Positions 1 through 13,034 of a stretch of DNA of 64,000 nt are shown here, piece after piece. Every line of letters begins with the position of its first letter. Within the stretch, counting starts at the first letter, position 1. The notes beneath the pieces were generated by a model. That model made no database searches, had not been told where the DNA came from, and saw only the letters and a list, made by a program, of their open reading frames with translations. This stretch comes from Paramecium sonneborni (Eukaryota; Ciliophora; Oligohymenophorea; Peniculida; Parameciidae), in contig CAJJDN010000069.1 in assembly GCA_905182985.1 (NCBI GenBank), positions 193,035-257,034 of the forward strand, written 5' to 3'. A program made the translations under genes and the position numbers.

Positions 1-100
1 TATAATATATTATATTATATTATATTATATTATATTTATAATTTATTATACTGAATATGTTAACTCTATTTTTATTGCTACATTACTTAAATGGTTAACC
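1..100. other. AT-rich intergenic DNA with TATAT-type repeat
   Basis: The first 40 bases are a simple alternation of T and A (TATTATAT units), followed by AT-rich DNA. No coding frame was recognised. It precedes the start of the large Cys-rich gene and probably holds its promoter, but no defined motif is visible. Confidence 0.5.
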
Positions 101-3100
101 ATGTGCAAATCCCGTAACATTAATAGGTACAACCTAAGTTAGTGGAGTTTGTACACCACCAAGTAAAAATAAAAATTGATCTTGTTAGCTTCCACTTTTT
201 AAATATTTCCATACGCAATGTTAGGTGCAACAACAGATAAAGCTGTAAAGTTTTCAATTACTTTTTGGTTAAAACCTCCTAATGCACCTACTTTAGGTGG
301 TAAAACTTATGGAATTCTAAGAGTGAGTACAGATACTGCAGATACAACTCCATCAACTCCAGATGGTATTAGATTAGCTGTTTACTTTTCACTTGATTCT
401 GTAAATAGAGGATTTTATTTGGGATACTCAGAATCACCAAGTGATCCTATACTTTATACTGATATTACTTAGATGGCTGCAGCATACACAGGAGATTGGA
501 TGTTTATTTATGCAGGATTAGATTATACAATTGGAGAATTAAGTAATCAATTTAAAAACTATATAAGAAATCAGTACCTGGGAAACTAAATAAATATTTT
601 GGCAGCAAAAGAAATTCTTTGCCTCAAAGGTTAATTTTAATACTCCATTAAATACAAATACAGCTATTGAAGCATTGTATTGGGGTGCTTAAAATAGTTT
701 TTGTGGAGATATTAAAAAGTTAAAATGGATGCCTAATTACTATGAAACAAATGATGAAAATATATTTAAATTAGCTTATTTTTTAGAAGGTAAAACTAAT
801 GCAGGATGTTATTTATATCGTTTTGATAAAGTAGATAAAAATACAGTTACAAACATGGCAAGTTCAGGAACTTTAACTTTATAATAAAATATGAAATTCA
901 CCTATTATGAATTGGATTCATCCCATCCTGTTCTAACTATACCAACTGCTAAATGGACTACTTCTACAAATTCATATACATTTGGAACTTATATTCTATA
1001 AAAGAGTTTACCTTAATTTGGAGCAGATATTATCCTAATATAGAGATAAACATCAGGTGCTGTTAATTTATTCTCTATAAAATTAGCTTTATAATCAAAT
1101 GGTAAATTAGGAATTCTTTTAACTTTGGAAACTGTTCAAAAATTATTAACTTAATTTGATTGTCTAGTTGACAAATGGTATTTTATATAAGTATCTATTG
1201 CTTTTGCAGGTAGTTTATAAAGTTAAACTAATACACTTTCTCATTATCATATTGTATCACCTGATGGATCAATATTTAGCGGATATGTTTAAATTACATA
1301 TACAGCAACAATTAGTAGTAAATATACAAGTGGATCAGATAAATGTTATATAGGAGATACATTAAATCCTTATTAAGGAATTATTTAATTAAGATTTCTA
1401 AGATTTGAAGAAGGATTCTAAGTATTTATGAATAGTCCTTGTTAAACTGATTGTACTATAGGTAGATACAGTCTAACATCATCTGAAAATTATTGTTTTA
1501 TTTGCAGTCTATCTGCTTAATTGGATAGTACATTTTTATGTACTACAAGTGCTTGTTCTAGTAACCATTATAAAATTACTGATATGACAAGTCATAATTT
1601 TTGTGCTTTTTGTGATTCAACTTAAAGTTATTATGTTAATCCCAGTTAAATTTGTATTTAAGCTTCATGTGGAAATGGTTATAAAGAACCTCCTGGTGAA
1701 GATTGTGATGATAATGGAACTGCTATTGGAGATGGATGTGATGCAAGTTGTGCTTACGAAAAAGGTTACAATTGTTCTCCTGCTACAGATTATGAATTAA
1801 CAACATGTGTTAAATATTGTGGAAATGGAGTTAGAGATGAAGTTCTTACGCCACCTGCATTAAGTTTTACAGAAGAATGCGATGATGGTAATAATGTTTT
1901 AAGTGATGGATGTTCAGATTGCAAAATCGATACTGATCTTTGGGAATGTGGCTATTCATTCCCATCTTAATGTACATTATTATGTGGAAATGCTAAATTG
2001 AATAACGATGTTACATATTCATAAACTGAATAATGTGACGATGGTAATAATTCAAATGGAGATGGATGTGATTCATTATGTCAAATTGAACCTGATTGGA
2101 TGTGTAGTGCTATACCATTATAAATGAGTGCTTGTATTCTCATTTGTGGAAATGGTACTTTAGATGCAGGAGAATAATGTGATGATGGTAATGTCATGGA
2201 TAATGATGGATGCACTGCTTGCGTTATTGATTCAGGATGGGATTGCTCTGGTACAATATGTACACAATATTGTGGAAATGGAGTCAAAGATGTTATACCC
2301 TTAAAATCTATTAATGAAATTTGTGATGATGGTAATACTATCTAATATGATGGTTGCTATTTGTGTTTAGTTGAAACTGGTTGGACATGTGATGCAAGTA
2401 GTCCAAGTAAATGTCATATGTGTGGTAACAGTAAAATAGAACCTTATGAAACATGTGACGATGGTAATACAGTTAGTCTTGATGGTTGTAGTAGCACATG
2501 TTAAATAGAACCATCTTGGACATGTAATGGAGGGAATCCAGATTTATGCAATAATTGTGGAGATGGGAAAAAACAATAAATAGAAGATTGTGATGATGGT
2601 AATGCTAGTTCAAATGATGGATGTACAAATTGTAAAGTAGATTTATATTATGAATGTTCTGGTGGTTCTCCTGCATCACCTGATATATGTGTTAAGACTT
2701 GTCCAAATGGAATAGTATCAGGAAGTGAAGAATGTGATGATGGTAATAACACTAGTGGAGATGGCTGTCATTTATGTTTAATAACAATGGAATTTGTATG
2801 TGATAATTAAGTTTAACCTTCAGTATGTACACCAGATATTTGTGGAAATGGGAAATCTCATTCATTAAATGAAGAGTGCGATGATGGTAATCTAGTGGAT
2901 GGTGATGGATGCAATAGTAGTTGTAAAATAGAAAATGGTTGGGATTGTTCTACAAAAATAAAATGTGTAGCAATTTGTGGAGACAATAAAAAAGTAATTG
3001 GAGTAGAAGAATGTGAGGATGGTAATTTAATTGATGGTGATGGATGCAATAGTAATTGTAAAGTAGAATTGTCTTATTCTTGTGATGGTGGTGATATAAC

Positions 3101-6100
3101 AAAAAAAGATATTTGTACTGTTACTTGTGGAAATAATGTAAGAGATGCTAAAGAAGAATGTGATGATGGCAACATTAGAAATGGTGATGGATGTAGTAGT
3201 TTATGTTTAATTGAAACTTCTTTTGGATGTTCTTAAGTTTTAATGCAAGATAATGTCACTAGAGATGAATGTTATCCATGTATTTCTAATTGTGCTATGT
3301 GTACAGATACAGATATTGATGGATGTTAGTTATGTTATCATGGTTATTATAAATCAGAAACTTCATGTACAGATAATTGTGGCGATAATTACTATGCTGA
3401 TTCATTTATGTAAGCATGTTTAAAATGTGGAGAAAATTGTGTTAGATGTTATAATAGTGCCTAATGTTTTAGATGTAATACTCCTTATGTCTTAGATGGA
3501 ACTCAATGTATTGAAAAATGCACTGAGGGATATTACATTAAAGAACATGAATTAAAAGGATAATGGTGTAAGAAATGTCCCCTTCATTGCACTGTATGCG
3601 AAACAGAAACATTATGTACTAGTTGTGAAGATTTTTACTCTCCTTTAGGTACTTGCAAGTTCTGTGATATGGGAGAATTATGTTTAGCATGTGATTTTGA
3701 ACTTAATACTTGTATAAAATGTAAATTGGGATTCAGACCAATTGAGGATAAATGTATTAAAATTTAAGATAAATGTGGAGATGGTTTAGTATCTATTAAT
3801 GAAAAGTGTGATGATGGTAATCTTGCTAATGATGATGGTTGTAACAGAGAATGTAATATTGAAGAAGGTGCTAATTGTAGACTAATATAAAATGAAGGAC
3901 CTTCAGAGTGTTTTGATATTTTAGGATGGGAGTTTGAATTGAAATCATTTATTCTTGATCCTTAACTTATCTAATTAACTTTTACCAATCAAATAAAATA
4001 TGACGATATCATTATTAAAAATATTAGCACTTTATTCACATTATCAATAAATGGATTCACAGAGTAAGATTATTCTTATTAATTTGTTAATAAGAGTGGC
4101 TCAAATTAAACAATCTCTATCTAATTTACTTTTTTAAAAAATGTCATTTCTCAAACTCTTACTGTTACTTTGAAAGATCAAACTAAATTGACTAATTATT
4201 ATGACATTAAAATTAACCCAGATAAAATTACCAAAAGTATTGATTTAGAGGATAAAGAATTTTATACTCAATCCTAAATTGATTTTTTTACTCTTTTGAG
4301 AAACCTTGCATATGGTTTACAAATATTGAATTGGATATTGATAGTAGGTGCAGGATTCTTAGATCAATAATATAGAATTTGGAAAACTATTGAAATACTT
4401 CAAGTGATATGCTGTTTATATTATATTAATTTGAGATCATACCCTCTCAATTCAGAATTATTGCTTGTTGATTTAAGATACAGTAATTTATACATTCTAC
4501 CCAATTTCCTATAGTAATATACTGATGAATATCTATTATCATTAAGAAGATTCTCTATGGCTGGTTTAACTTATTAAGTAATTAACAATACTGGAGGATT
4601 ATTTTTATTTTATCTTGCTATTTCATTAGTTGTTTATGCATTCACTAAAATAGTATATTATAAATATGTTCTATATGTTTTTGAAGTATTTTTAGATAAA
4701 CTGGAATTTAGTTACTTTTTTAAATTTTATGAAGTATTTTTACTTGAACTTCTAATCAGTTGTCTTCATAATGTAAAATTTAATTCAATGGCTTCAAATT
4801 GGAGTGGTACAAATACTGTGATAGCCCTTATATTACTACTATTTATTATTTTAATATAAGTTTCTTTATTTTTGATATCATTTTTTAGAGATTATTTTGG
4901 TACTGAAGTAGAAGTTAAATCAATGTTTGGAACTTTAACTGATGGTTGTCATGATCATGATCGTAAACGTCGTATTTTTATGAGTCAATAGGATTTTATA
5001 AAAAAAGTTTTCATAGCTTATGCTATGATATATGTTGATGATCCATTTTAATAAATGTTATTAATCATTATCCCAAGAGCTGTTTTAAGTATTGCTTCCT
5101 GTTTTATAATGAAAAATTGGTTTTTAAGAGCAAAAGAAATATTTTCAGAATTACTTCTTTATGGCATTATTAGTCAATCTTATATGTTAGCCTTAGGAGA
5201 TTTTATTGGAGATTTGGATAAAAAAGTATTTTATGGTTCTTTATGGGTTTATATGGTTTTGGCTTTTGAATTTATCCATGGAATGTGTAATACTTATTTG
5301 GTTTGGAGATTATTGTATGTATTAGAATCTAGTTTACCTGAAAATATTGATCCTACTGCAGGACAGAATAAAAAAATTGATTTATTCAGATAAAGAGGAG
5401 CAAAGAAAGATAGAGGCAAAACATAAAAAGAATTATAAGAAGAAGAAGATAGAAGAGCCAAATTAGAAGAAGCTAAAAGAAAAAAAAAAATAGATGCAGA
5501 ATTAGCTTTAAAAAATTAAAATAGAGAAAAATGGAATGTATGGAATATGTAAAGGGAAGCTAACCCTGAAGAGAGAAAATTTGTATCAATTAAACATAAC
5601 GAATTTGGTGATGTTTTAGAACCTATTCAACCTTCAGGTCCAAAATAAAATTAAAAATAAAATGATGAATTAAATAATTTTGATGATTTTGATTAGATGG
5701 ATAATTTCTTTGGTAATCCATCTAAAATTGCTACCAATAAATCATAAATACTTAATTAAACAAGTCAATAATTTAAAGCACCATCCTTAAATTAAACATA
5801 ATAAATGAATTAAACTTAATAAAACTAAATTAATCAAACTATGAACAAAACTATGAATCAAACAATAAATCAAAATTTAAATCAAACTTAAAAGTCTTAA
5901 AATATTGCATAATAATGGTTGGTTAATGATACTTAATAACCATTATTCTAAGATTAATCATTCAAACCTGCTAGTGCTGCATAATAATAATAAAAGTCCT
6001 AGATTAGTGCATTTTAATTTTAATAAGAGGCTCCTCCTCCAAAAAAAGATGCTCTTAATGATTCAGAATAAGAATCACTGAATAATGATAATCCATTTGA

Positions 6101-6107
6101 TTTCTGA
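101..6107 (+). CDS. Giant cysteine-rich (DUF4215-type repeat) multipass membrane protein
   Basis: About 1,990 residues in the ciliate code with one 25-nt intron (543-567). Seen: the in-frame ATG at 101 gives a short hydrophobic stretch ([14 protein letters not shown]), a plausible signal peptide; an ATG at 218 is also in frame but would drop it. The N-terminal ~450 residues resemble a LamG/concanavalin-like beta domain. Positions 1660-3240 hold about a dozen repeats with the signature CGNG..E.CDDGN...DGC...C, typical of Myxococcus-type Cys-rich (DUF4215) repeats. Furin/EGF-like Cys clusters and one more DUF4215 unit follow to ~3900, then several hydrophobic helices (4290-5330), then a polar Gln/Asn-rich tail ending NPFDF. 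Likely role: surface protein with large ectodomain and cytoplasmic tail. Family members are abundant in ciliates, but ligand and function are unknown. Stop is TGA at 6105. Confidence 0.85.
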
Positions 6108-6309
6108 TTTTCAATTAAGATAAAATTAATAATTTATAATCTTCAATTGTAATATTCCTTTTCTTACATATTTTCTAGATTGTATGTATAATTAATTACA
6201 TTCAATAATATGAAAGTATGCCCTTATTTTAATAAGATATTTTTATTGGAACATGTCAATTGAATCATTATAAATGTATTTAACTAACATAAATTATATC
6301 CACTAATTA

Positions 6310-6623
6310 ATGTATTTCTAACATACAAATTCTGCCTAAAGAAATATTCCAGTGATTTAATTACAAACCCCATTTAATAACTAGCAATATGTAATCTGAA
6401 TAATCATAGTTGATAGCGCTCTCCTACTAATTAATATTACACAGTATCATCTTAAACAAGACCATTTCAAGAAAGTCCAAAATAAAATAAAACAAAAGAA
6501 CAATTAGATTCATTATACATTAATCTAAAAAAGGAAAATCAAACTCTTAAAGATAAACTGTAACATATTAGTGCTTAAGTTGATGAAGCCTAATAAAAGT
6601 TGGATTATTATAAAAAATCATGA
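6310..6623 (+). CDS. Small coiled-coil protein, unknown function
   Basis: Two exons joined by a 26-nt GTA..TAG intron give about 95 residues (spliced length is a multiple of three). The start ATG at 6310 opens MYFQHTNSAQ; the C-terminal half is heptad-like (EQLDSLYINLKKENQTLKD), predicting a short coiled coil. Without the intron the downstream frame has no start and is preceded by TGA, which is why splicing is inferred. It sits between two + strand genes, 54 bp before the RCC1 gene. I do not recognise a family. Confidence 0.55.
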
Positions 6624-6677
6624 TATTTATATAAAGCTATTTAATTTAAAAATTTTTATTTACAAATAAAAAATCGA

Positions 6678-8932
6678 ATGTCAAATACACAACCAATAAA
6701 TCCGGAATTATTTTCTGCACCAAAAAGTATAAAAAAATAAATAATTGATCCTATTCTTAAAATAGAAAGAGATTTAAAAGACAACAAATAATTAATCAAT
6801 GAAGCTACATTCAAAGGAAATGATATTATTTAACTTTAATCCTAATAGCAAGAAATGATAATTAGTTTAGAAGAAAAATATCAAAGACTTATTGATTGTA
6901 TGAAAGAAGTATTGCAAAAATTTCTATCATATGAAAATAAGAATTTTATAAGACTAAATGAAAATTATTATGGTAGGAATGAAAGAATTAAATAAATCAT
7001 GAAAGACTTAGCAAATTTGTTTGATGTAAATATTATAGAGATAGATGATTTTAAAAGAGACTTAGTAATTTATAAAAAGTAAGATCCTGAATTGTTTCCT
7101 TTAAAAATTCGATAAACAAGAAACTAAAGAGAGGTAAATTAAGATGGATATATCGAAGATTTATTTACTTAAATAAAAGTGTCAGATGAAAAAGAATAAT
7201 TCATCATAAATAATTAATCTCTACCACCTGATATAATTAGAGAGATAATTGTATAAAATGATACCTCAGAATAACATACAATTTAAATTTCTTTTAATTA
7301 ACCTAATGATTTTGGATAAGAAATAACACTTTACAGGATTTATTAATTAGATATATATGATTAATCATTATCTTTACAACCAGCTAAAAGAACAGTAATG
7401 GAATTTAAGAATAACAAAGACTTTGTGTAAATCTAAAAATTAAGTTTTACATTAAATAATCCATTAAATGTAGGTTAACTTCCTTTTAATGAAATGATCT
7501 ATTTATCTGTAGAAGCTTAAAATAGTAATGGATGGTCTTCAGAATATGAATTATGCCCAATAAAATTATATGTTAAATATTAAGAGCCCTTTTCTATCTA
7601 TTTATAAGGGATAATTAACTCTACTTTAATAGATGATTAAATTTAATTTTTAGAGATTTTTGAAATTCCATAGATAATAAATGAGGAAGATAAATAATTT
7701 CTGTTAATTGAAGATTATAGTCTAGTTTAATTAGAAAAAGAATAGATAAGAAATGTATCTATTAAAAAAGAGTAAATTTTTATATAAATGATAGCACAGT
7801 AGGATTTGTGAATACTTAATTTTAAGCTTGTTAATGGGGTAGCATTTTAAATTTCTATGATTAAAATATTACTTAACATTTTGATGTAGATCCAAAGAGA
7901 GATTTTGACATAAGTCCTCCTTATCATATCAATACGGATAGAGCTATAAGTAAAATAGCTTGTGGATTATATCATTCATTGGCACTTACTGTTGATGGCA
8001 ATATTATTTCATGGGGATATAATAAACATGGCTAATTAGGAAATGGTATTTTAGATGATTGATATAATTAGGAATGACTATAAGTTCAATTTTACCATAG
8101 CAATTATCTTATTTTAAAAATAATTAGATATTTGTAGTTGATATTTCTGCTGGGGATGAAATTTCTATATGTCGAACTGATTAAGGTGATGTGTATACTT
8201 GGGGAAAGATGTAAAATACCTTTGGAGATAATATTATAAAAGTTTTAAATGCTTAGAATGAAGCTATTAATTTATAATGTGTTGAAGAATCTAATAGTTA
8301 GTTAGTCCCAAGAAAAATAAATCTAAAGGCTAAGTAAATTTAGGCTGGTTATTCTTGTTTTGCAGCACTCTCTATAGAAAACAATTTATATATGTGGGGA
8401 TGTAATGAATATGAAATATTTGGATTTCTTTAATGTCCAGAGTTAGATGATTAAACTATCTTACATTTATTAGATCCTATTAGAATCAATATACATAATG
8501 ATTATGAAATTCAGTATCAATTATTCTTAATTAAAAATTAAGGGATTTTTAACTTGGTGCTTATCATTGTGTGACTAGAGTTATCAATAAAAATAATGGA
8601 TGTGAAAAATATCTCTCATGGGGTTACAATAAATATAATTAATGTGGACAATCTACAAGTAATAAACAGGGAGCTATATCTTGTAAAAAAGATTTTATTG
8701 AGTATTTCAAATAATCATATACAGTGTATTACCTTAAAAGAAGTTTAAATCATATAGCTGTGGCTTTGATAGAACAATTTTTGCATCATATGAAAATCAT
8801 GTCTATACATTATCAAAAAATGATACAATTAAAAATAATTGTTCTGTTTTTGTTGAAGTAATTTATTAATTAGTATTTTTTCAGTAAGTCATGGCTGGTG
8901 ATCTAATTAACTTAATATTGGGAAAGGAATGA
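6678..8932 (+). CDS. RCC1-repeat (beta-propeller) protein with N-terminal helical and FN3-like regions
   Basis: At least four introns (7772-7794, 8046-8071, 8514-8542, 8726-8757); about 714 residues after splicing, a multiple of three; a further 27-nt in-frame intron near 8858 is possible. The N-terminal ~150 residues are helical and polar, followed by a beta-rich region resembling a fibronectin-III fold (ending ..NGWSSEYELCPIKLYV). The C-terminal half carries RCC1/ATS1 repeats: IACGLYHSLALTVDGNIISW, then ..GHGQLGNG-like, ISAGDE...VYTWG and LGAYHCVTRV...YLSWGYN. RCC1 propellers act as protein-binding scaffolds or GEFs; which applies here cannot be told. The next gene starts 45 bp downstream. 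Confidence is high for the family, moderate for exact ends. Confidence 0.8.
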
Positions 8933-8977
8933 TTAATATTAATGTTTCGTTTTTTATGCAAATTCAATTTTAAATAA

Positions 8978-9884
8978 ATGACAAAATCATAAGCTGATTT
9001 TTATCATGCTAATGGTTATCTAGTACTTCCAAATATTATCAATCATCAAGAAATAGATAAACTTCTTTAAAGAACTAATGATTTAGTCGAAAAAGCTGAT
9101 TTAGTGAATAATCAAGTATTTTTCAATCCTTATTCTATTCTAGATGTTTTTTGATACTAAAAATGCACCAAGAGGTATGAGCTTTTTAGATACTGCATCT
9201 AAAATAGGCTATTTATTAGAATTAGGTATGGTTGATGAAAAAGGATAAATTAAAGTTAAAGATAAAAAACTTGCCCTAAACAAAATTGGCCATGCAATGC
9301 ACGATCTTGATCCAGTTTTTGAGAGGTTCTCATACAATAACATTTTCAAAGCCATTCTTAAAGGGGTTGGATACATTGATCCCATTCTTGCTCAAACTAT
9401 GGTAATATTTAAAAACCAAAAATTTGGAACTGCTGTTGATATGCATACAGATAATACATATATTATTAGTGAACCAAAACTATCATGTATAGGATTATGG
9501 ATAGCACTTGAAGATGCAACAAAAACTAATGGATGTATGTTTGCTTTTCCAAAATCTCACCTTACACCAACAAGTTATTTCAATGTTTTGGATGAAACCA
9601 GAAGAAATACAAAAATGATTGGAAAAAATCCAGAATATAATAAGCATTTTGATCCATCTAAAGCAGAATGCTTAGAAGTTTCTAAAGGTTCAGTTATTTT
9701 GCTTCATGGAGATCTTGTGCATTTTTCAGGACATAATAATTCATCATAATCTAGACATGCATATACACTTCATTTTATAGAAGGTCACAATAATAATTGG
9801 AGCAAATAAGCATGGCTATAAAGAATTCCTGAATTACCTTTTTAAAAGTACTATCAAAGAGTATCAGAAATTAATACATTTTGA
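8978..9884 (+). CDS. PHYHD1: Phytanoyl-CoA dioxygenase domain protein (PHYHD1-like)
   Basis: Fe(II)/2-oxoglutarate-dependent oxygenase of 292 residues, one 28-nt intron (9116-9143). Seen: the double-stranded beta-helix core with the proximal HxD metal ligands in VDMHTDNTYI, the distal His in LLHGDLVHFSGHN and the 2-oxoglutarate-binding Arg in SRHAYTLHF. The block FDTKNAPRGMSFLDTA and the overall length match animal PHYHD1 rather than peroxisomal PHYH; no C-terminal peroxisome signal is evident. The PHYHD1 substrate is not established in general. The start ATG (MTKSQADFYHANGYLVL) gives the typical N-terminus. Confidence 0.9.
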
Positions 9885-9997
9885 TCTATTGCATTAGAAT
9901 TTCATATGCTAAAGATATTTTTCAAGTTTAAAATTTCAACTTTACAATTCAATAATTTTTCTATCTAAAGAAATATATATTTAATTAATTAATAAAA

Positions 9998-10329
9998 ATG
10001 TCATCTCAAGCAACAGCATAATATAGAATGTACCTAGGTGCTAGAGTATTGTGGCCTCCTGACTGTCCTGATGACATTCTAGAAGGAGCAATAAATGAAA
10101 CATAAAACTGTTTGAAAACATATGAAGCTAAAGATGGATAAAAGGTAACAGTTTCATAACTTGTATCAAGATGGCAGAACAACTTAAGAAGTATTTGGAT
10201 TCTAATTTTGAACCTTATTGGCACGTATTTTTTGGCAAGAATTTTGGATGCCATTCTATTCATGAAAAAAGAAGATTTATCTACTTTTACATCGATAAAA
10301 CAGCTTATCTATTTTACAAAACATAATGA
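9998..10329 (+). CDS. Dynein light chain LC8-type, divergent
   Basis: 101 residues after removal of a 26-nt intron (10145-10170). The C-terminal half carries LC8 landmarks: helix MAEQLKKYLDSNFEPYWHV, then FGKNFGCHSIHEKRRFIYFY corresponding to the canonical GRNFG..HE...FIYFY strand. LC8 proteins dimerise and bind dynein intermediate chains and many other partners; Paramecium has several paralogues for cilia and cytoplasm. The N-terminus is longer and more divergent than canonical LC8 (89 aa), so this may be an axonemal or specialised paralogue. Confidence 0.85.
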
Positions 10330-10846
10330 CATATATACATCATAAATAGTGATTTCAAAACATTTAACTTCTTTTTAAGTTTTTATTTTTTTAAATAACT
10401 TTTTTCTTAATCCTTTGTATTATTTTCTTATTCAACTTTATTATTATTAATCTTATATACTTATTTCAATCACTTTATTATTTTGATTCTTATAATGAAA
10501 TTTAAGTCTTAATCAAATTTGAATTTAGAGCATTTAAAGCATTTTTACAAATTTAATTGGAATCTTGAATAAATATTTTATATTTGAAAAAATTCATACT
10601 TCTGATATAATCTTTTTATTCTAAATATTTTCTTTCTATTTCAAAATAAAAAGTGTTTATTTATATTAATAATATAAACAAACTAAAATTTTACAATTTA
10701 TTTAATAAAAGAACTAACCTTAGATATAATAAAAATTAATTCTAGAAATTTTAATTGAATTTGTTGTGTTTAAATATATAAATCTATTAATAAAGTTAAA
10801 AATGATAAAATTTGAGAATCTATATTGATAAATTTTTTATATTTAA
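10330..10846. other. AT-rich gap between convergent genes
   Basis: About 500 bases of very AT-rich sequence between the stop of the LC8 gene (+) and the stop of the two-TM gene (-). I see no TGA-free frame with coding character on either strand; it probably contains the two 3' UTRs. Confidence 0.5.
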
Positions 10847-12788
10847 TCATTTCTTATTTGTTAATATTTTTCCTGCTTTAGGTTCTTAATTTATAATCAA
10901 AACTTCCTCTTCTCTTTAACTTTATGGAGTAGAATCCATTCGAGAAGTCAAAGGATACATAAATCCACTTTGTTTTTTTCTCATACATTCGAAAAATGCT
11001 TTAATCTCTTCATCCATTTAATCAATAATTATTTGATCTAAATTAGATGGATTATTTTTTTGTTTAATTTTTATATAGGCTTAATAAGAATCTTCCAATT
11101 TTTAAATTTCAGTTTTTTCTTCTTCAAAAATTGAAACAGAATCTGCTTAAATCGAATTAGAATTGTACTATTTTTCAAATCCTTTATTAAAAATATCACT
11201 AGGTATTAAAGGTTTTGGTATATAGTTGAATAATTTTACCTATTCATTTGTCATTAAAATGCTCTTTAATTTATCGATTTCATGTAATTTTTTTATAATA
11301 TAAGCAACATCCAATTTCATCATTATTTTCTAAATTGCAAATCTAAATGTTTTTTAATTTTTTCCTAAACACCCTAAGTACATTAACAAAGCATCTTTGA
11401 AAGTTATACTGATTGGATTCTTTTTTTTTTTAAGATATTATTTTAATTTTGAATGATTATTATTATTATTATTATTTTGAATTATAGATTAATTTCTAGT
11501 TTAGAAATCTGAAGCCATCAAGTTTATTTCTTTAATTTCGTCTTCATTAAAAGTTTGTTTTTCAACTAAAGACTTAGGTTACTTACTTTCAATTCTAAAA
11601 AATTTGCTTACGAGGGATAAATTCATGTATGCTAGTAAGACTGGCCCAAAAATAGCCGAAATGACTAAAGAAATGATTTACCACAAACCTCCGACATTAC
11701 CTAAAATTGTTTAAAGTTTAATATATGATCTATAATAAATCGTTTCTCTTTAGTCTAAGTAAATGATATTATTTGCTAAATAGTATCCATTATATGCTTC
11801 TGAGTATTCTTTTGTTGCTGATTACAAAATTGTTTCGTCTATTTATACATCTTTATTGATTAATCCAATATCTGTTTAAGTATTAGCAATCTTATACATA
11901 GAATGCAATTATTAAGATTTAGCATAAGAAAATTAAGTATTTTAAATAGTGATTACATCATCATAGGGTCTTCCAGGATTTTACATTTTAATAAGAACAT
12001 CAGATAGATAGATTGCATAATATGAGCTTACAAGTCCTTTTTGAATTTCTTCAATTGAACTACAATTTTTGTATGTTGTATTGTTTTTACACATATTTAC
12101 ATTTACAGTTATGAATTAAAAGTTATCACTCTATGAATGACCTTAAAGTTACTAATTTTAGAATATTTAAATACTATCGGTCTTTAATCCCATTATTCTG
12201 GATTTATACAATACATAGTAGATAATTAAAACTTTTGAAAATAAACTTTTTACAAATCTGTTACAAAATGTTTTTCCAAATCACAAGGCTCGATCTAGTA
12301 ATTGAAACAACTTATTTTAATGATATTTGTATATATTACTTAAGTGAAATATTTGTACTACTGCTGCCTCCATCATAGTTTCTTTTTCTATGGCATTAAT
12401 TTACAGTCAGATTATAATATTTCAAATTTTTATCAAAAGATTACAGAAGAGCATTTGAGACACTGATTACAAAAGTAAAGTTGCTTCTCGATAAGTAAAT
12501 AACCTATAATTAAATTATAAATATTTATACTGGCGTGTTTAGGGGTTGATTATCGGAAATGATGACATTTGGGTTTGTTTGTTTTGCTAGCTCATCAATT
12601 TAGATGTACAAATAAAATAGACATATTGCTGCTAAAATTAACGTGAGTAAGTATCCGAAGGCTGTACTAAATGATGTCTTTTTTAGAACTTAAAATTAAG
12701 GATGTTAAGCAAAATAGTCTAACTTTGTAAATATGCTTTTTGAAGCATTCTTGCAGAATTGAGTTTCTCTTTTTTGATACTTGAACAT
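10847..12788 (-). CDS. Ciliate two-TM membrane protein with long cytoplasmic tail
   Basis: Minus-strand gene beginning MFKYQKRETQFCKN. A 27-nt intron lies near 12505-12531 and further small introns are needed around 12300-12400, so the exact protein (about 600 residues) was not fully resolved. Seen: LDYFAQHPQFQVLKK just before a first TM helix (AFGYLLTLILAAICLFYLYI), a lumenal/extracellular loop with CDLEKHF and several N-glycosylation sequons, a second TM (GGLWQIISLVISAIFGPVLL), then a cytoplasmic tail with the block KLHEIDKLKSILMTNEQVKL followed by FNYIPKPLI. This architecture recurs in many ciliate proteins of unknown function. Confidence is good for a real gene, low for function. Confidence 0.75.
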
Positions 12789-13034
12789 CAAAATCAATAT
12801 TTAAGAATAAATAAATAAAATTTTCCAAAATAAAAAAATTTTAACTAATAATGGGGTAGTATTTTATTATTGGAAATTTAAATTTATTAATTTACAGAAA
12901 TTAGAAAGACTCAAAAAAAAAGTTTTATTTTTTTATGAAATAAAAGTTATAAATTAAGGGAAGGCTGAATATATAAAGAAAAATACAATATAGTAATAAA
13001 TTAAATAAAAATAATATTTAATTTTTGAGATAAC
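12789..13034. other. Short AT-rich intergenic segment
   Basis: About 245 bases between the two-TM gene start and the 3' end of the next minus-strand gene. Nothing coding or structured was recognised. Confidence 0.4.
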
